Positions 48,005-56,138 of a stretch of 64,000 nucleotides of DNA are shown here, in pieces. This DNA is from Catellatospora sp. KI3 (GTDB lineage Bacteria > Actinomycetota > Actinomycetes > Mycobacteriales > Micromonosporaceae). The position numbers and the translations under genes are program-made. The stretch is taken from NCBI RefSeq assembly GCF_029948125.1, contig NZ_JASAMB010000004.1, positions 357,485-421,484 on the forward strand, in the 5' to 3' direction. Under the pieces are notes generated by a model, which had not been told where the DNA came from, did not search any database, and was given only the letters and a program-made list of their open reading frames with translations. How positions within the stretch are numbered: position 1 is the stretch's first letter; each line of letters begins with the position of its first letter.

Positions 48005-48882
48005 ACGGCGGCGATCACCGCGGCGGTGACGGCGGCGGCGTAGCCGACGGCCGAGAGGCCGACCAGGGCGATGCGGGCCGACCGGCGGCGCGCGACGCGG
48101 GCGAAGGTCAGCAGTGCCACGACGGCGAGCAGGCCGACCACGCTGAGGTTGAGCCGGCGTGAGACGCCGCGCTGGGCGTCGGCGCGGGCGGCGGTCGCGT
48201 CGGGCTGGGAGTCGGCGATCGCGAACTGGTCGAACTGGTGCAGTGCCGCCTGGTACTGCGCGTCGGTGTCGAACCGCGTGGTCGCGTCGGCGCCCTGGAG
48301 GAACTGGTTGATGCCGGTGCGGATCCGGTAGCTGCGCGCCAGCTGCCGGGCCACCTCGGCCTCGCGCGGATCGGTGAGCCCGCTGACGTCGGCGTCGGCG
48401 AGCATGTGCCGGTAGTGCGCGGCCATGCCGCTGAAGGCGTGCGTCTGCGAGCGGGCCGAGGTCAGCTTCTGGTGCATGAGCACGGTCTCGATCACGGCCT
48501 GCTGGTCCAGGTCGGCGGCGGCGGAGTCGCTGCGCAGCGAGAAGTAGGTGACCGCGGCTCCGGTGATGGTGGCGACGCCGATCGCGATGGCCACGACCAG
48601 CTCGTGCCGCCGGGAGGTGCGCGCGGGCGGGCGCGGCACCCGAAGCTGCGGCCAGCGGCGCTGGGCGACCAGGCGCGGCACCACGGCCTCGGCGGCTGGA
48701 TCCGGTGGCAGCACGGATTCGGCCGGGTCGAGGGGCAGCGCGGCGGTCACGGCGAGCGGATCGAGCGGCAGGGCCGCCCCGGCGGCAGGCGCCACCGGGC
48801 CCGCGGCCGGTGGCGGACCGGGCTGCGGTGCGCTGGGCTGCGGTGTACCGGGCAGCGGCTCGGGCAGGTCGTCGGCGGCCAT
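48001..48882 (-). CDS. Membrane protein with extracytoplasmic helical domain, operon partner
   Basis: 293 residues. A Pro/Ala-rich cytoplasmic N-terminus of about 95 residues precedes a transmembrane helix (LVVAIAIGVATITGAAVTYF). A helical domain of about 130 residues follows (QAVIETVLMHQKLTSARSQT, YRIRTGINQFLQGADATTRF), then two closely spaced helices (LSVVGLLAVVALLTFARVA, IALVGLSAVGYAAAVTAAVI). No family recognised. The layout, one helix-loop-two helices, mirrors the N-terminal half of the downstream TPR protein and suggests ancient duplication. The ATG at 48882 lacks a strong ribosome site; a TTG at 48894 is possible. Confidence 0.72.
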   Translation of the reverse strand: MAADDLPEPLPGTPQPSAPQPGPPPAAGPVAPAAGAALPLDPLAVTAALPLDPAESVLPPDPAAEAVVPRLVAQRRWPQLRVPRPPARTSRRHELVVAIAIGVATITGAAVTYFSLRSDSAAADLDQQAVIETVLMHQKLTSARSQTHAFSGMAAHYRHMLADADVSGLTDPREAEVARQLARSYRIRTGINQFLQGADATTRFDTDAQYQAALHQFDQFAIADSQPDATAARADAQRGVSRRLNLSVVGLLAVVALLTFARVARRRSARIALVGLSAVGYAAAVTAAVIAAV

Positions 48883-49091
48883 ACCGGAAGTCAACGGGTC
48901 GGCGCCGAGGGGAGCAAGTGGACGATTCAGCGGTCTTGGCAGCCGGAAGTATCACGACCGGTGGGCTTTCGTTCGGGGCGACCGGCCACGTCGCAAGTTT
49001 CCAGCAGATAGGTGCAAAATATTTACTGTATCCGTGCCAGATTTTGATACCAATGTTCAGTGATCCGGTTAAGTTTTGCTATACAGCCGGA

Positions 49092-49907
49092 GTGGATATC
49101 GCTTTCGCGTTCGACGAGGCCTACGCCGGACACGCCCGGGTCGCCCTGGAGTCGGTGCTGGATTCCCGGGCGCACGACGACGTCACGTTCTGGCTGCTGA
49201 CCACCGACCGGGTGGCCAAGGAGCAGGAACGCTCGCTGCGGCGGCAGCTCGCCGGGCGGGGACGGCTGCACCTGCTCACCACCGGTGACGCGTACCGGTC
49301 GCTGCCGGTGGCCGACCTGGACGCCATGGCCTGGCTCACGCCCGGCATGTACCTGCGACTGCTGCTGCCGGACCTCGTCGACGGCCCCGATCGCCTGCTC
49401 TACCTCGACGCCGACCTCCACGTCTGCGGCGACCTCGGTCCGCTGTGGCAGGTGCCGCTCGACGGGGTGCCGCTCGCGGCGGTGCGCGACGCGTTCGCCG
49501 ACCGCTTCGACGCCTTCGGCGGCATTCCCGGGGCCGGGCCGGAGCATCCGGCCGACGCGCCGTACTTCAACTCCGGGGTCATCCTGATCAACCTGGCCCG
49601 GTGGCGCGAGCTGGAGGTGACCGAGCGCTGCCTGGCCTACCTGGCCGAGAACAGCGGGCGGCTGCGCTTCCCCGACCAGGACGCGCTGAACCTCGTCGCG
49701 TACGAACGCTGGCGGCGACTGCCTCCGACCTGGAACAACATGTGCAGCTACGAGCTGGAACCGATGACCGCGCCCGAGCGTGCCGCGCGGGACGTACGCA
49801 TCATGCACTTCGCCGGGCCGCGCAAGCCGTGGACGGAGGGTTTCCGCCCCGGCTTCCGCCAGCAGCGCCACCGCGACCTCGCCGCCCGGGTGGCGGCCTA
49901 CGCCTGA
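49092..49907 (+). CDS. Glycosyltransferase family 8 protein
   Basis: 271 residues. GT8 (LgtC/glycogenin-like, retaining) features: VDIAFAFDEAYAGHARVALE at the start, the metal-binding DxD in RLLYLDADLHVCGDLGPLW, PYFNSGVILINLARWRELEV, and RFPDQDALNLVAYERWRRLP, ending with IMHFAGPRKPWTEGF. It transfers a sugar from UDP-sugar, probably to a cell-surface glycan. The GTG at 49092 gives the family-typical start; an ATG at 49053 is in frame but adds FSDPVKFCYTAG. Upstream (48950-49090) is a markedly AT-rich stretch for this genome, probably the promoter. Confidence 0.88.
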   Translation: MDIAFAFDEAYAGHARVALESVLDSRAHDDVTFWLLTTDRVAKEQERSLRRQLAGRGRLHLLTTGDAYRSLPVADLDAMAWLTPGMYLRLLLPDLVDGPDRLLYLDADLHVCGDLGPLWQVPLDGVPLAAVRDAFADRFDAFGGIPGAGPEHPADAPYFNSGVILINLARWRELEVTERCLAYLAENSGRLRFPDQDALNLVAYERWRRLPPTWNNMCSYELEPMTAPERAARDVRIMHFAGPRKPWTEGFRPGFRQQRHRDLAARVAAYA

Positions 49908-49931
49908 GCGCCGGGCGCGTGGCGACCCGCG

Positions 49932-50888
49932 CTAGTTCCTGGTCGAGGTGCGGTCGGCGGAGGCGTGATCGGTCCAGGCGGCCGGACGGTCGCGGTCGAG
50001 GCGCAGGTCGCGCTCGAGCTGGTCCAGCACGGCCCGCAGGTCGTCCAGCCGCTGACTGATCATGATCCGGTCGACGTCGTCGGGCTCGCCGTCACCGTCG
50101 GAATCGAAGTCCGGCGCCAGGCCCCGGGTCATGTCCAGCCGGCGCGCCTCCTCCATCGAGTTGACGATGACCGCCATCAGGATGTTGAGCAGCAGGTTCG
50201 CGGTGATGAGAACGTAGCTGACGTAGTACACGAGTGTCCACGGGGACAGCGCCAGGCCCTGCTCGATCAGGTCGGGCAGCGTCTCCAGGGACAGCAGCAC
50301 GAACAGGGTCAGCACCGCGCGGCCGATCGTGCCGTACTGCTCCGGGTACTCGTCCGCGAAGATCAGCCACCCGGCCATGCCGTACACGTAGAAGGTGACC
50401 ATGGCCAGGGCCAGGAAGCCGCCGACGCCCGGCAGGCTGCGCAGCAGTGCGTTCACGATCGTGCGCAGTCCGGGCGAGAACCGCACCAGCCGCACCACCC
50501 GCGCGATGCGCACGATGCGCAGCATGGCCGAGTCGCCGTGCAGCCCCGGCACGAAGGTGGCCGCGATCACCACGAGGTCGAAGACGTTCCAGCCGTGCCG
50601 GAAGAAGTCCTGCGGCCGCCGGCCGTAGCTGAGCAGGCGGATCGCGATCTCGGCGACGAAGACGAGCCGGAACGCCCACTCCAGGGCGTGCAGCCACGGC
50701 CGCGCCGACCCCAGGTCGGGGTAGGTCTCGATGCCGAGCAGGACGGCGTTGGCGCCGATGGCCACGATGATCGCCGTCTCGAAGGCACGGGACCCCGCGA
50801 CCCGGCCGCACCAGCCGGTGAACCGCGGCGCCCGCGGCGCCCGGGCGTCCTCCTGCCGCGGCGGGCGCGGCTCGACGAGCAGGCTCAT
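49932..50888 (-). CDS. Single-domain voltage-gated cation channel with altered selectivity filter
   Basis: 318 residues, six-helix ion-transport fold like bacterial NaV channels. S1 is AIIVAIGANAVLLGIETYP, S4 carries regularly spaced arginines (MLRIVRIARVVRLVRFSPGL), and the S4-S5 linker and S5 run to LALAMVTFYVYGMAGWLIFA. The pore loop is LFVLLSLETLPDLIEQG, and S6 is YVSYVLITANLLLNILMAVI. The C-terminal tail has acidic DFDSDGDGEPDDVD and a coiled-coil end. The filter reads LETLP where NaChBac-type channels have LESWA/S, so selectivity may differ. The ATG at 50888 is preferred over a long, low-complexity upstream extension. Confidence 0.87.
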   Translation of the reverse strand: MSLLVEPRPPRQEDARAPRAPRFTGWCGRVAGSRAFETAIIVAIGANAVLLGIETYPDLGSARPWLHALEWAFRLVFVAEIAIRLLSYGRRPQDFFRHGWNVFDLVVIAATFVPGLHGDSAMLRIVRIARVVRLVRFSPGLRTIVNALLRSLPGVGGFLALAMVTFYVYGMAGWLIFADEYPEQYGTIGRAVLTLFVLLSLETLPDLIEQGLALSPWTLVYYVSYVLITANLLLNILMAVIVNSMEEARRLDMTRGLAPDFDSDGDGEPDDVDRIMISQRLDDLRAVLDQLERDLRLDRDRPAAWTDHASADRTSTRN

Positions 50889-51079
50889 TCCCCGATCCGG
50901 GGCGATGGCGGGGCGGGCGTCCGTCGCGGCGCGGGCGGGAATGGCATGGCACCACCTTACGGGCAGCCGCCTGGACGCCTGGCGCCACTGCCTGCGGCGG
51001 CGCTCGGCCCAGGACCAGGCCCCAGCCGGTACGGCCGGCGGCCGTTGACCGGCGTACGGCCAGCCGCGAGGATGCATCC

Positions 51080-51838
51080 ATGCACAGCAATGTGGACAGA
51101 CGGCCGTTCGGCGAGGCGGCCGCCGAGGCGGGCCTCGGCGAGATCGTCGGCCGCTACCGGTCCCCCATCGGCGCCGACATCTTCCTCACCGCCGTCACCG
51201 CCGGACTGGGCCTGGTCATCCTGCTGGCCAGCAACGGCGCGGGTGGAGCCATCACGATCGGCGTCGTCCTGCTGGTCCTCGCCGGGATCGCCGCCTGGGT
51301 CGCCCGCCGCAAAGCGGGCGCGTGCCGGTACCTGCACCGCAACGGCTCGCTGACCATCGACCACACCGGCGCGGTCACCTCGCTGTTCACCTGGGACGAC
51401 GTGGCGCACGTGCGGGTGTGGGTCCGGGTGCTCAACCTGGTCAGCGCGTACGTCGAGGTGCTGCAGTGCCGGGTCGAGCTCAAGGACGGCACGGTCGTCG
51501 ACCTGGCCAAGCCCGACTACAAGGGCAAGCCGGAGCTGGTCGCGTACGTGGAGAAGTCCGTCGCGGCCGTCCTGCTGCCGGTCAAGACCGACGAGGCGCT
51601 GCGCACCGGCGCCGCCGTCTTCGGGCCGATCACGCTGACCGGCGACGGGGTCCGCAGCGGCGACGAGTACGCCGCCCGGTCGGCCATCACGAGAGTGGAG
51701 ACCGGCAAGACGCACCTGAAGGTCTGGGCGGGGCAGCGCAAGCCCGTCATCTCCGTGCGGCTGCGCGACATCCCCGACGCTGCCGTGCTGCTGCACCTGC
51801 TGCGGCAGTGGCCGGTCGCCGAGCAGCCCAAGGAGTAG
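51080..51838 (+). CDS. DUF6585-like membrane protein
   Basis: 252 residues. Two transmembrane helices follow a short N-terminus (IFLTAVTAGLGLVILLASNG, AITIGVVLLVLAGIAAWVAR). A PH-like beta-rich domain comes next (RNGSLTIDHTGAVTSLFTWD, VEVLQCRVELKDGTVVDL, VETGKTHLKVWAGQRKPVIS), ending RDIPDAAVLLHLLRQWP. The architecture matches DUF6585 proteins of actinobacteria; no function is known. It is divergent from the ion channel gene. Confidence 0.75.
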   Translation: MHSNVDRRPFGEAAAEAGLGEIVGRYRSPIGADIFLTAVTAGLGLVILLASNGAGGAITIGVVLLVLAGIAAWVARRKAGACRYLHRNGSLTIDHTGAVTSLFTWDDVAHVRVWVRVLNLVSAYVEVLQCRVELKDGTVVDLAKPDYKGKPELVAYVEKSVAAVLLPVKTDEALRTGAAVFGPITLTGDGVRSGDEYAARSAITRVETGKTHLKVWAGQRKPVISVRLRDIPDAAVLLHLLRQWPVAEQPKE

Positions 51839-51888
51839 GTTCCGCCTCGCAGATCCTGCGCCAGACCTCACCAGCCAGGTTGATATGT

Positions 51889-51940
51889 AGACCTTGACAT
51901 GAACTCCTACGGTGTGTCGGAGTTAGGGGTAATTAGGTCT
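51889..51940. promoter_or_regulatory. Nested inverted repeats ahead of MFS gene
   Basis: The outer pair is agacct (51889-51894) and aggtct (51935-51940); the inner pair is aactcc (51902-51907) and ggagtt (51919-51924). A ttgaca hexamer at 51894-51899 could be a -35 box. The element ends 17 bases before the GTG of the MFS gene, so it may be a promoter with a repressor or activator site. No regulator gene is adjacent on this side. Confidence 0.5.
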
Positions 51941-51956
51941 GCTTCATCATCTCCTG

Positions 51957-53276
51957 GTGGGTCCAACGATCGAAGGACCCGCTGCTGAACGCCTGCACGG
52001 TGACAGCAAGCGGGTCGTCATTTCGCGTGCGCTGCGCACGTTCGGGTTCGGCTGCGCCAGCGTCCTGCTGGCCACCCGGCTCAGCACCGCCGGCTACTCC
52101 CCCACCGAGATCGGGGTGCTCGTCGCCGTCGCCTGCGCAGGCAGCGTCGCCGGCACGGTCGTCATGGCACTGTTCGCCGACCGCATGGGCCGCCGACTCG
52201 CGCTGATCGTATCCGCGCTGCTCATGGCCGCCGCCGGAGCCGTCTTCGCGACCTGTGACAGCTACCCCCTGCTGCTGGCGGCGGCGTTCCTCGGCACGAT
52301 CTCGCCGTCGACCAACGACAACACCCCGTTCAGCGGCGTCGAGCAGGCGATCCTCGCTCACCAGAGCACCACCGGCACCCGCACCCGCGTCTTCACCGCC
52401 TACAACGTCACCGCGCAGATCGCCGGGGCGCTGGGTGCTCTGGCCGCAGCAGGCCTGGCGGCACTGACCGGACCCGACGCCGCACGACACGCCTTCGTCC
52501 TGTACGCGCTGGCGGCCCTCGCCGCCGGCCTCGTCGTCACCCGGATGACCGCGCACGCGGAGTCCCGCACAAGACAAAGCAGCGCCAGCTCCATCGAAGC
52601 GGTTCGGGTGCCCGCAGAAGGCAGAGCGTTGGCCGCGCTGTCGGGACTCGACGCGTTCGCCGGCGGCCTGGTCGTCCAGGCGCTGCTCGCCTGGTGGCTG
52701 CACGAACGCTTCGACGTGTCCGTCGGCGCGCTCGGCACCCTCTTCTTCGCGATGAACCTGCTCGCAGCCGCCGCGCAACTGGCCGCACCGGCGCTGAGCG
52801 CGCGCAGCGGCCTGCTGGCGACGATGCTGTGGCCGCACGCCGTGTCCAACGTCGTCCTGCTGGGTGTCGCGTTCGCGCCGTCGTTTCCCGTCGCCGCCGG
52901 CCTGCTACTGGTCCGCCATGCCCTGTCGAAGATCGACGTACCGGCCCGGCAGGCGTTCACGGCCGCACTCGTGACACCCCCGCAGCGCACCGCCGTGGCC
53001 AGCATGACCGCCGCCGCCCGTGGCATCGCCGTCAGCACCAGCCCGCTGGCTGCCACGGCACTGTCGATACCGCCGCTGGCAGAGTTCGGTACGCCGCTCA
53101 TCGCCGCGGCGGTGCTGGCCCTGTGCTACGACGCGCTGATGCTGCGCACGTTCGGGCCCGCACCCTGGGGACGTCGCGGCGGCGTGATCCTGTCCCGGCC
53201 GCTGCCCGTCGACCGGGCCGAGGTCCGCATCGACCCGCAGCCGGTGTCGGCGCCCGTGGAAGGCTCCCGCCGTTGA
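51957..53276 (+). CDS. MFS transporter
   Basis: 439 residues, about twelve transmembrane helices in two halves. The first half has FGFGCASVLLATRLSTAGYS and the loop 2-3 motif MALFADRMGRRLALIVSALL (the DRxGRR signature). The second includes GLDAFAGGLVVQALLAWWLH, FFAMNLLAAAAQLAAPALSA and RHALSKIDVPARQAFTAALV. It is proton-coupled efflux of unknown substrate. The GTG at 51957 lacks a clear ribosome site and might be leaderless relative to the promoter-like repeats just upstream. The BlaI/M56 pair downstream runs on the opposite strand. Confidence 0.88.
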   Translation: MGPTIEGPAAERLHGDSKRVVISRALRTFGFGCASVLLATRLSTAGYSPTEIGVLVAVACAGSVAGTVVMALFADRMGRRLALIVSALLMAAAGAVFATCDSYPLLLAAAFLGTISPSTNDNTPFSGVEQAILAHQSTTGTRTRVFTAYNVTAQIAGALGALAAAGLAALTGPDAARHAFVLYALAALAAGLVVTRMTAHAESRTRQSSASSIEAVRVPAEGRALAALSGLDAFAGGLVVQALLAWWLHERFDVSVGALGTLFFAMNLLAAAAQLAAPALSARSGLLATMLWPHAVSNVVLLGVAFAPSFPVAAGLLLVRHALSKIDVPARQAFTAALVTPPQRTAVASMTAAARGIAVSTSPLAATALSIPPLAEFGTPLIAAAVLALCYDALMLRTFGPAPWGRRGGVILSRPLPVDRAEVRIDPQPVSAPVEGSRR

Positions 53277-53337
53277 CCCACCCGCCGCCTGCGCGGGTCA
53301 GGGAACTGCTGCTGAGCGTGCCGTCCCGCGAACGGGT

Positions 53338-54231
53338 TCAGGTCAGCATCGCCAGCCACGCTCCAGCGACCTCGACGAAGTCGGCGGCTGCCACCGCGGT
53401 GGCCGCAAGCAGCGCCGCGCACAGCGCCGCGACACCGGCCACCGGCTGCCAGCGGCTGGCCGTACGCGGACACTGCATGGCCATCACCCGTTCGACGGCG
53501 CCGGAGCCGCTCATCCCCATCGCCGGGGCCACCTGGCGGCGCCGTCCGGCCAGCGACGCCTTCGCGACCGCCTGTGCCACCAGCCGCCGGTCGCCGACCA
53601 CCGCTGCGGCGTCCTCGTCGGCCCACCGCTCCACCAGGTGCCCGACCAGCGACGCCATCGGGTACAGCAGCGGGTTCACCGCCACCGCCCAGCTCGTCGC
53701 GGTCACCCACTGATGGTGGCGACCACGCAGATGCGCGTTCTCGTGCGCGAACAGCACCCGCTGCTCCCCCGCGCTCAGCACCCGCAGCATTCCCGACGTG
53801 ACCAGCACATGCCCCGGACGCCCCGGCACCGCCACCGCGAACGGCTCGGCCCAGTCGGCGACCACCAGCCCCGCCGTGGGCGTGCCGGCGGCGCGAAGCT
53901 CGCGCAGCACCCGCCACCGGAGCCGGACGTCAGCGATCAGTCTGCCGACACTGACCAGCAGCATCAGCCCGGCGGCGAGCGCCACCAGCCCCGGCACAGG
54001 TTTCGGCAGGCCCAGTTCGGGCCGGTCGTCGAACTGCCACAGCGGCGGAAGGTCGTCGAACAGCGTCAGCGACAGCAGCGTCAGAGAACATACGAACCCG
54101 GCGGCAGCCACGGCCGCGGCAGCGGCAACGGCCCGCGCGCCAGCCGACGGCGAGACCCGCCCGGCCATGAACCTTGCCGCGTACGGGAGCAGCGCCGACA
54201 GCACCAGCGGCAGATACACCCAGGTCCTCAC
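53338..54231 (-). CDS. M56-family (BlaR1-like) membrane metalloprotease
   Basis: 297 residues. Hydrophobic N-terminal helices (VYLPLVLSALLPYAARFMAG, VPGLVALAAGLMLLVSVGRL) surround a cytoplasmic zinc protease with ADWAEPFAVAVPGRPGHVLV, RVLFAHENAHLRGRHHQWVT (the HExxH zinc motif as HENAH) and VERWADEDAAAVVGDRRLVA, and a final helix. There is no penicillin-binding sensor domain as in BlaR1, so the signal is probably different. M56 proteins cleave or inactivate the BlaI-type repressor encoded just upstream. The ATG overlaps the BlaI stop (four bases). Confidence 0.87.
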   Translation of the reverse strand: MRTWVYLPLVLSALLPYAARFMAGRVSPSAGARAVAAAAAVAAAGFVCSLTLLSLTLFDDLPPLWQFDDRPELGLPKPVPGLVALAAGLMLLVSVGRLIADVRLRWRVLRELRAAGTPTAGLVVADWAEPFAVAVPGRPGHVLVTSGMLRVLSAGEQRVLFAHENAHLRGRHHQWVTATSWAVAVNPLLYPMASLVGHLVERWADEDAAAVVGDRRLVAQAVAKASLAGRRRQVAPAMGMSGSGAVERVMAMQCPRTASRWQPVAGVAALCAALLAATAVAAADFVEVAGAWLAMLT

Positions 54232-54608
54232 CTGCCCTCCCGCTCAAGGTCGGCCAGCAGCCGGCGCAGCACCTGCGCCTCGGCGTCGTCGAGCGACTCG
54301 GCGAAACGCTGCAGCGTCAACTGCCGGTCGCCGACACCGTCGAGCGTGGCGTGCAGCTTCGCCGCGGCGGCGTCGGCCTCGCTGCGCACCGGCTCGTAGG
54401 AGTGCGCCCGACCAGCCCGGCTGCGGCGTACGACATTCTTGTCGACCAGCCGGATCAGAATCGTCTGGACCGTGTTGTACGCCGGCGCCGGCACCAGCTC
54501 CGCCTGGACCTCGGCGGGGGTCATCGACCGGCCCGCCGCCCACAGCACGCTCATCACCTGGCTCTCGAGCTCACCTGCTGCCCGCTTCCGGCCGTCGCTA
54601 TCGTTCAT
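54228..54608 (-). CDS. BlaI/MecI-family repressor
   Basis: 126 residues. Winged helix with AAGELESQVMSVLWAAGRSM, TPAEVQAELVPAPAYNTVQT, the recognition helix ILIRLVDKNVVRRSRAGRAH and a dimerising C-terminus LTLQRFAESLDDAEAQVLRR. The ATG at 54608 follows aagggg and gives a standard start. Coupled to the M56 protease, it forms a sensor pair that is widespread in actinobacteria without an adjacent beta-lactamase. A target could be the MFS gene, but no shared operator was identified. Confidence 0.9.
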   Translation of the reverse strand: MNDSDGRKRAAGELESQVMSVLWAAGRSMTPAEVQAELVPAPAYNTVQTILIRLVDKNVVRRSRAGRAHSYEPVRSEADAAAAKLHATLDGVGDRQLTLQRFAESLDDAEAQVLRRLLADLEREGR

Positions 54609-55100
54609 CCCCTTGCTTTCTGCTGGGCGCAGTCTCAGCGTCGCGCCGTCCTGGCTAGACGGCCCCGCACCGCTCAACGACACAACAGCCGAGCCCGGCA
54701 TGCTCCCGTGGCCACGACACCCGCGTCCACCGATCGGCACCCCCTGCCGGAGGACCACTCATCTCGTACTGCGCAGCGGGCAGCGCTTGCGAGTCTGGCG
54801 AGGACAGGCAGGAAGCGCGAGACCTGCCCGGCCATGGAACCCGGGACCGCGCACCTGCACTGACGAAATGTACGTACCTACCGAAACGAAGGCCCGCAAA
54901 GCGGGTCGTCTCTGAGTAAGGCCGCCGGAGAGGCGATGACAGGACGACAAGCCCTCCTGCCCCCGTTCTCGCAGTTCACAGGCCGGACATAGCTGTCACC
55001 GCCTGCCGGTGACAAGCGGTGACAGCTCGAGCCCGCCGACCTCAGCGGTTTTCAAGACCAGTCAAGGTTGTGGCTTTCACCTGCGTAAACACTTTCGTTC
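54609..55100. other. Intergenic stretch without a convincing gene
   Basis: About 490 bp. Holds the BlaI promoter side, a short weak hairpin (cccgc/gcggg, 54893-54905) and the triple GTCACC dyad at 54991-55027. Small open frames here have atypical composition and no ribosome sites, so none is called. Confidence 0.5.
54991..55027. promoter_or_regulatory. Inverted repeat with three GTCACC half-sites
   Basis: agctgtcaccg (54991-55001) and cggtgacagct (55017-55027) are perfect 11-bp arms. The spacer carries a further ccggtgac, giving three related half-sites. It lies 74 bases beyond the 3' end of the broken small membrane-protein gene, so it could terminate the metal-resistance operon or be an operator. 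Confidence 0.5.
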
Positions 55101-55432
55101 TTACGTCTCGGCCCGTGCATTGCCCGGATCTTGGTGTGGTGCGGTGCGCCTGGCTCGAAGTTGTTCGTAGCGGTCGCGGGGTTCAGCTGTGAGCGGGTTG
55201 ATGCCGTGGCGCAGGCACCAGGTGAAATGGAAGACGGCGCCGAGGACCGGTAGACCGAGCAACCACACGAAGGTCCATGGTCGGCCTGCGGTGGCGCCGA
55301 CGATGCCGGTGACGGCGAGGTAGGCCAGCCATCGGGCGATGCGCGCCCAGAGGGGCGGACGGTTTCGAAGTGCCCGAAGGCCGGGGTGAGGATCGAGATG
55401 AGGACGGCTGCGGTGAGCCATTCAGCGGCCAT
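55101..55432 (-). pseudogene. Small membrane protein broken by a frameshift
   Basis: The N-terminal 22 codons from ATG 55432 read MAAEWLTAAVLISILTPAFG then HF. A shift of one base near 55366-55370 is needed to continue into RNRPPLWARIARWLAYLAV, GRPWTFVWLLGLPVLGAVFH and HGINPLTAEPRDRYEQLRAR. Together these make a plausible protein of about 110 residues with two or three helices; without the shift both pieces look truncated. Either a one-base deletion inactivated it or the sequence has an error. The start overlaps the CDF gene end by 11 bases, so it belonged to the metal operon. Confidence 0.65.
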
Positions 55433-56138
55433 CGTGCCCCTCGCCTGAGGTGGGGGTGCAGCAGTCGTTTGCTGAGGTGCAGCCTTCGGCGCTGGCGGGT
55501 AGGGCGCAGTCGTCGCAGTGCTCGCCGCGCCAGGCGCCTACGCCTTCCTTCACCGCGACGGCGGCGATGACCAGGGCCGCGAGCGGGTCGGCCCAGGTCC
55601 AGCCGAACGCCCAGTTCAGTAGAAGTCCGGCGAGCAGGATCGCCGACAGGTAGGTGCAGAGCAGGGTTTGGGTGCTGTCGGCTACGACGGTTGCGGAGCC
55701 GAGTTCGCGTCCGGTGCGGCGTTTGGCCCAGACCAGCAGCGGCATGACCACGACGGAGGTCGCGGCGACGGCTACGCCGACCGGGGACACTTCGGCCTGG
55801 GTGGCGCCTAGCAGGTGCCGGACGGAGTCGAAGGCGATCCAGGCGGCGAGGGCGAAGAACGATGCGGCGATCAGCTTCAGGGCGGTTCGTTCACGCGCCT
55901 CGGGCAGCTTGGAGCGGAATTGCCAGATCACGACCAGGGCGGAGGACACCTCTATGAAGGAGTCGAGCCCGAAGCCGACCAGCGCGGCGGAGGTGGCGGC
56001 GGCGCCGGCCGCGATGGCCACAATGCCTTCGAGCAGGTTGTAGCCAGCGGTGGCGTAGGCCAGCAGCAGGCTGCGGCGGTTGAGTACGGCCCGCCTCTGT
56101 GGGCTGAGCGGCTGGCGGAGCATGGTCGGGCTGGTCAT
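55422..56138 (-). CDS. Cation diffusion facilitator with Cys-rich C-terminal tail
   Basis: 238 residues. The CDF membrane domain has five or six helices: LLLAYATAGYNLLEGIVAIA, ALVGFGLDSFIEVSSALVVI (the metal-site G-x-D-S in helix 2), LIAASFFALAAWIAFDSVRH, and ATVVADSTQTLLCTYLSAIL (D-S-T-Q in helix 5 in place of the usual HxxxD). The tail is rich in Cys and His (EHCDDCALPASAEGCTSAND, then CC and HD). It probably exports a soft metal such as Cd, Pb or Zn. The ATG at 56138 overlaps the repressor stop by one base. Confidence 0.88.
   Translation of the reverse strand: MTSPTMLRQPLSPQRRAVLNRRSLLLAYATAGYNLLEGIVAIAAGAAATSAALVGFGLDSFIEVSSALVVIWQFRSKLPEARERTALKLIAASFFALAAWIAFDSVRHLLGATQAEVSPVGVAVAATSVVVMPLLVWAKRRTGRELGSATVVADSTQTLLCTYLSAILLAGLLLNWAFGWTWADPLAALVIAAVAVKEGVGAWRGEHCDDCALPASAEGCTSANDCCTPTSGEGHDGR

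Noticed and set aside
48005..48955. Extension of the TPR protein frame upstream to 48955
   Set aside because: The extension is Arg/Ala/Gly low complexity and is opposite in frame to the real membrane-protein gene 48001-48882; ATG 48004 gives the ATGA overlap.
54759..54950. Short frames between the BlaI gene and the metal operon
   Set aside because: No ribosome sites and no family-like composition.
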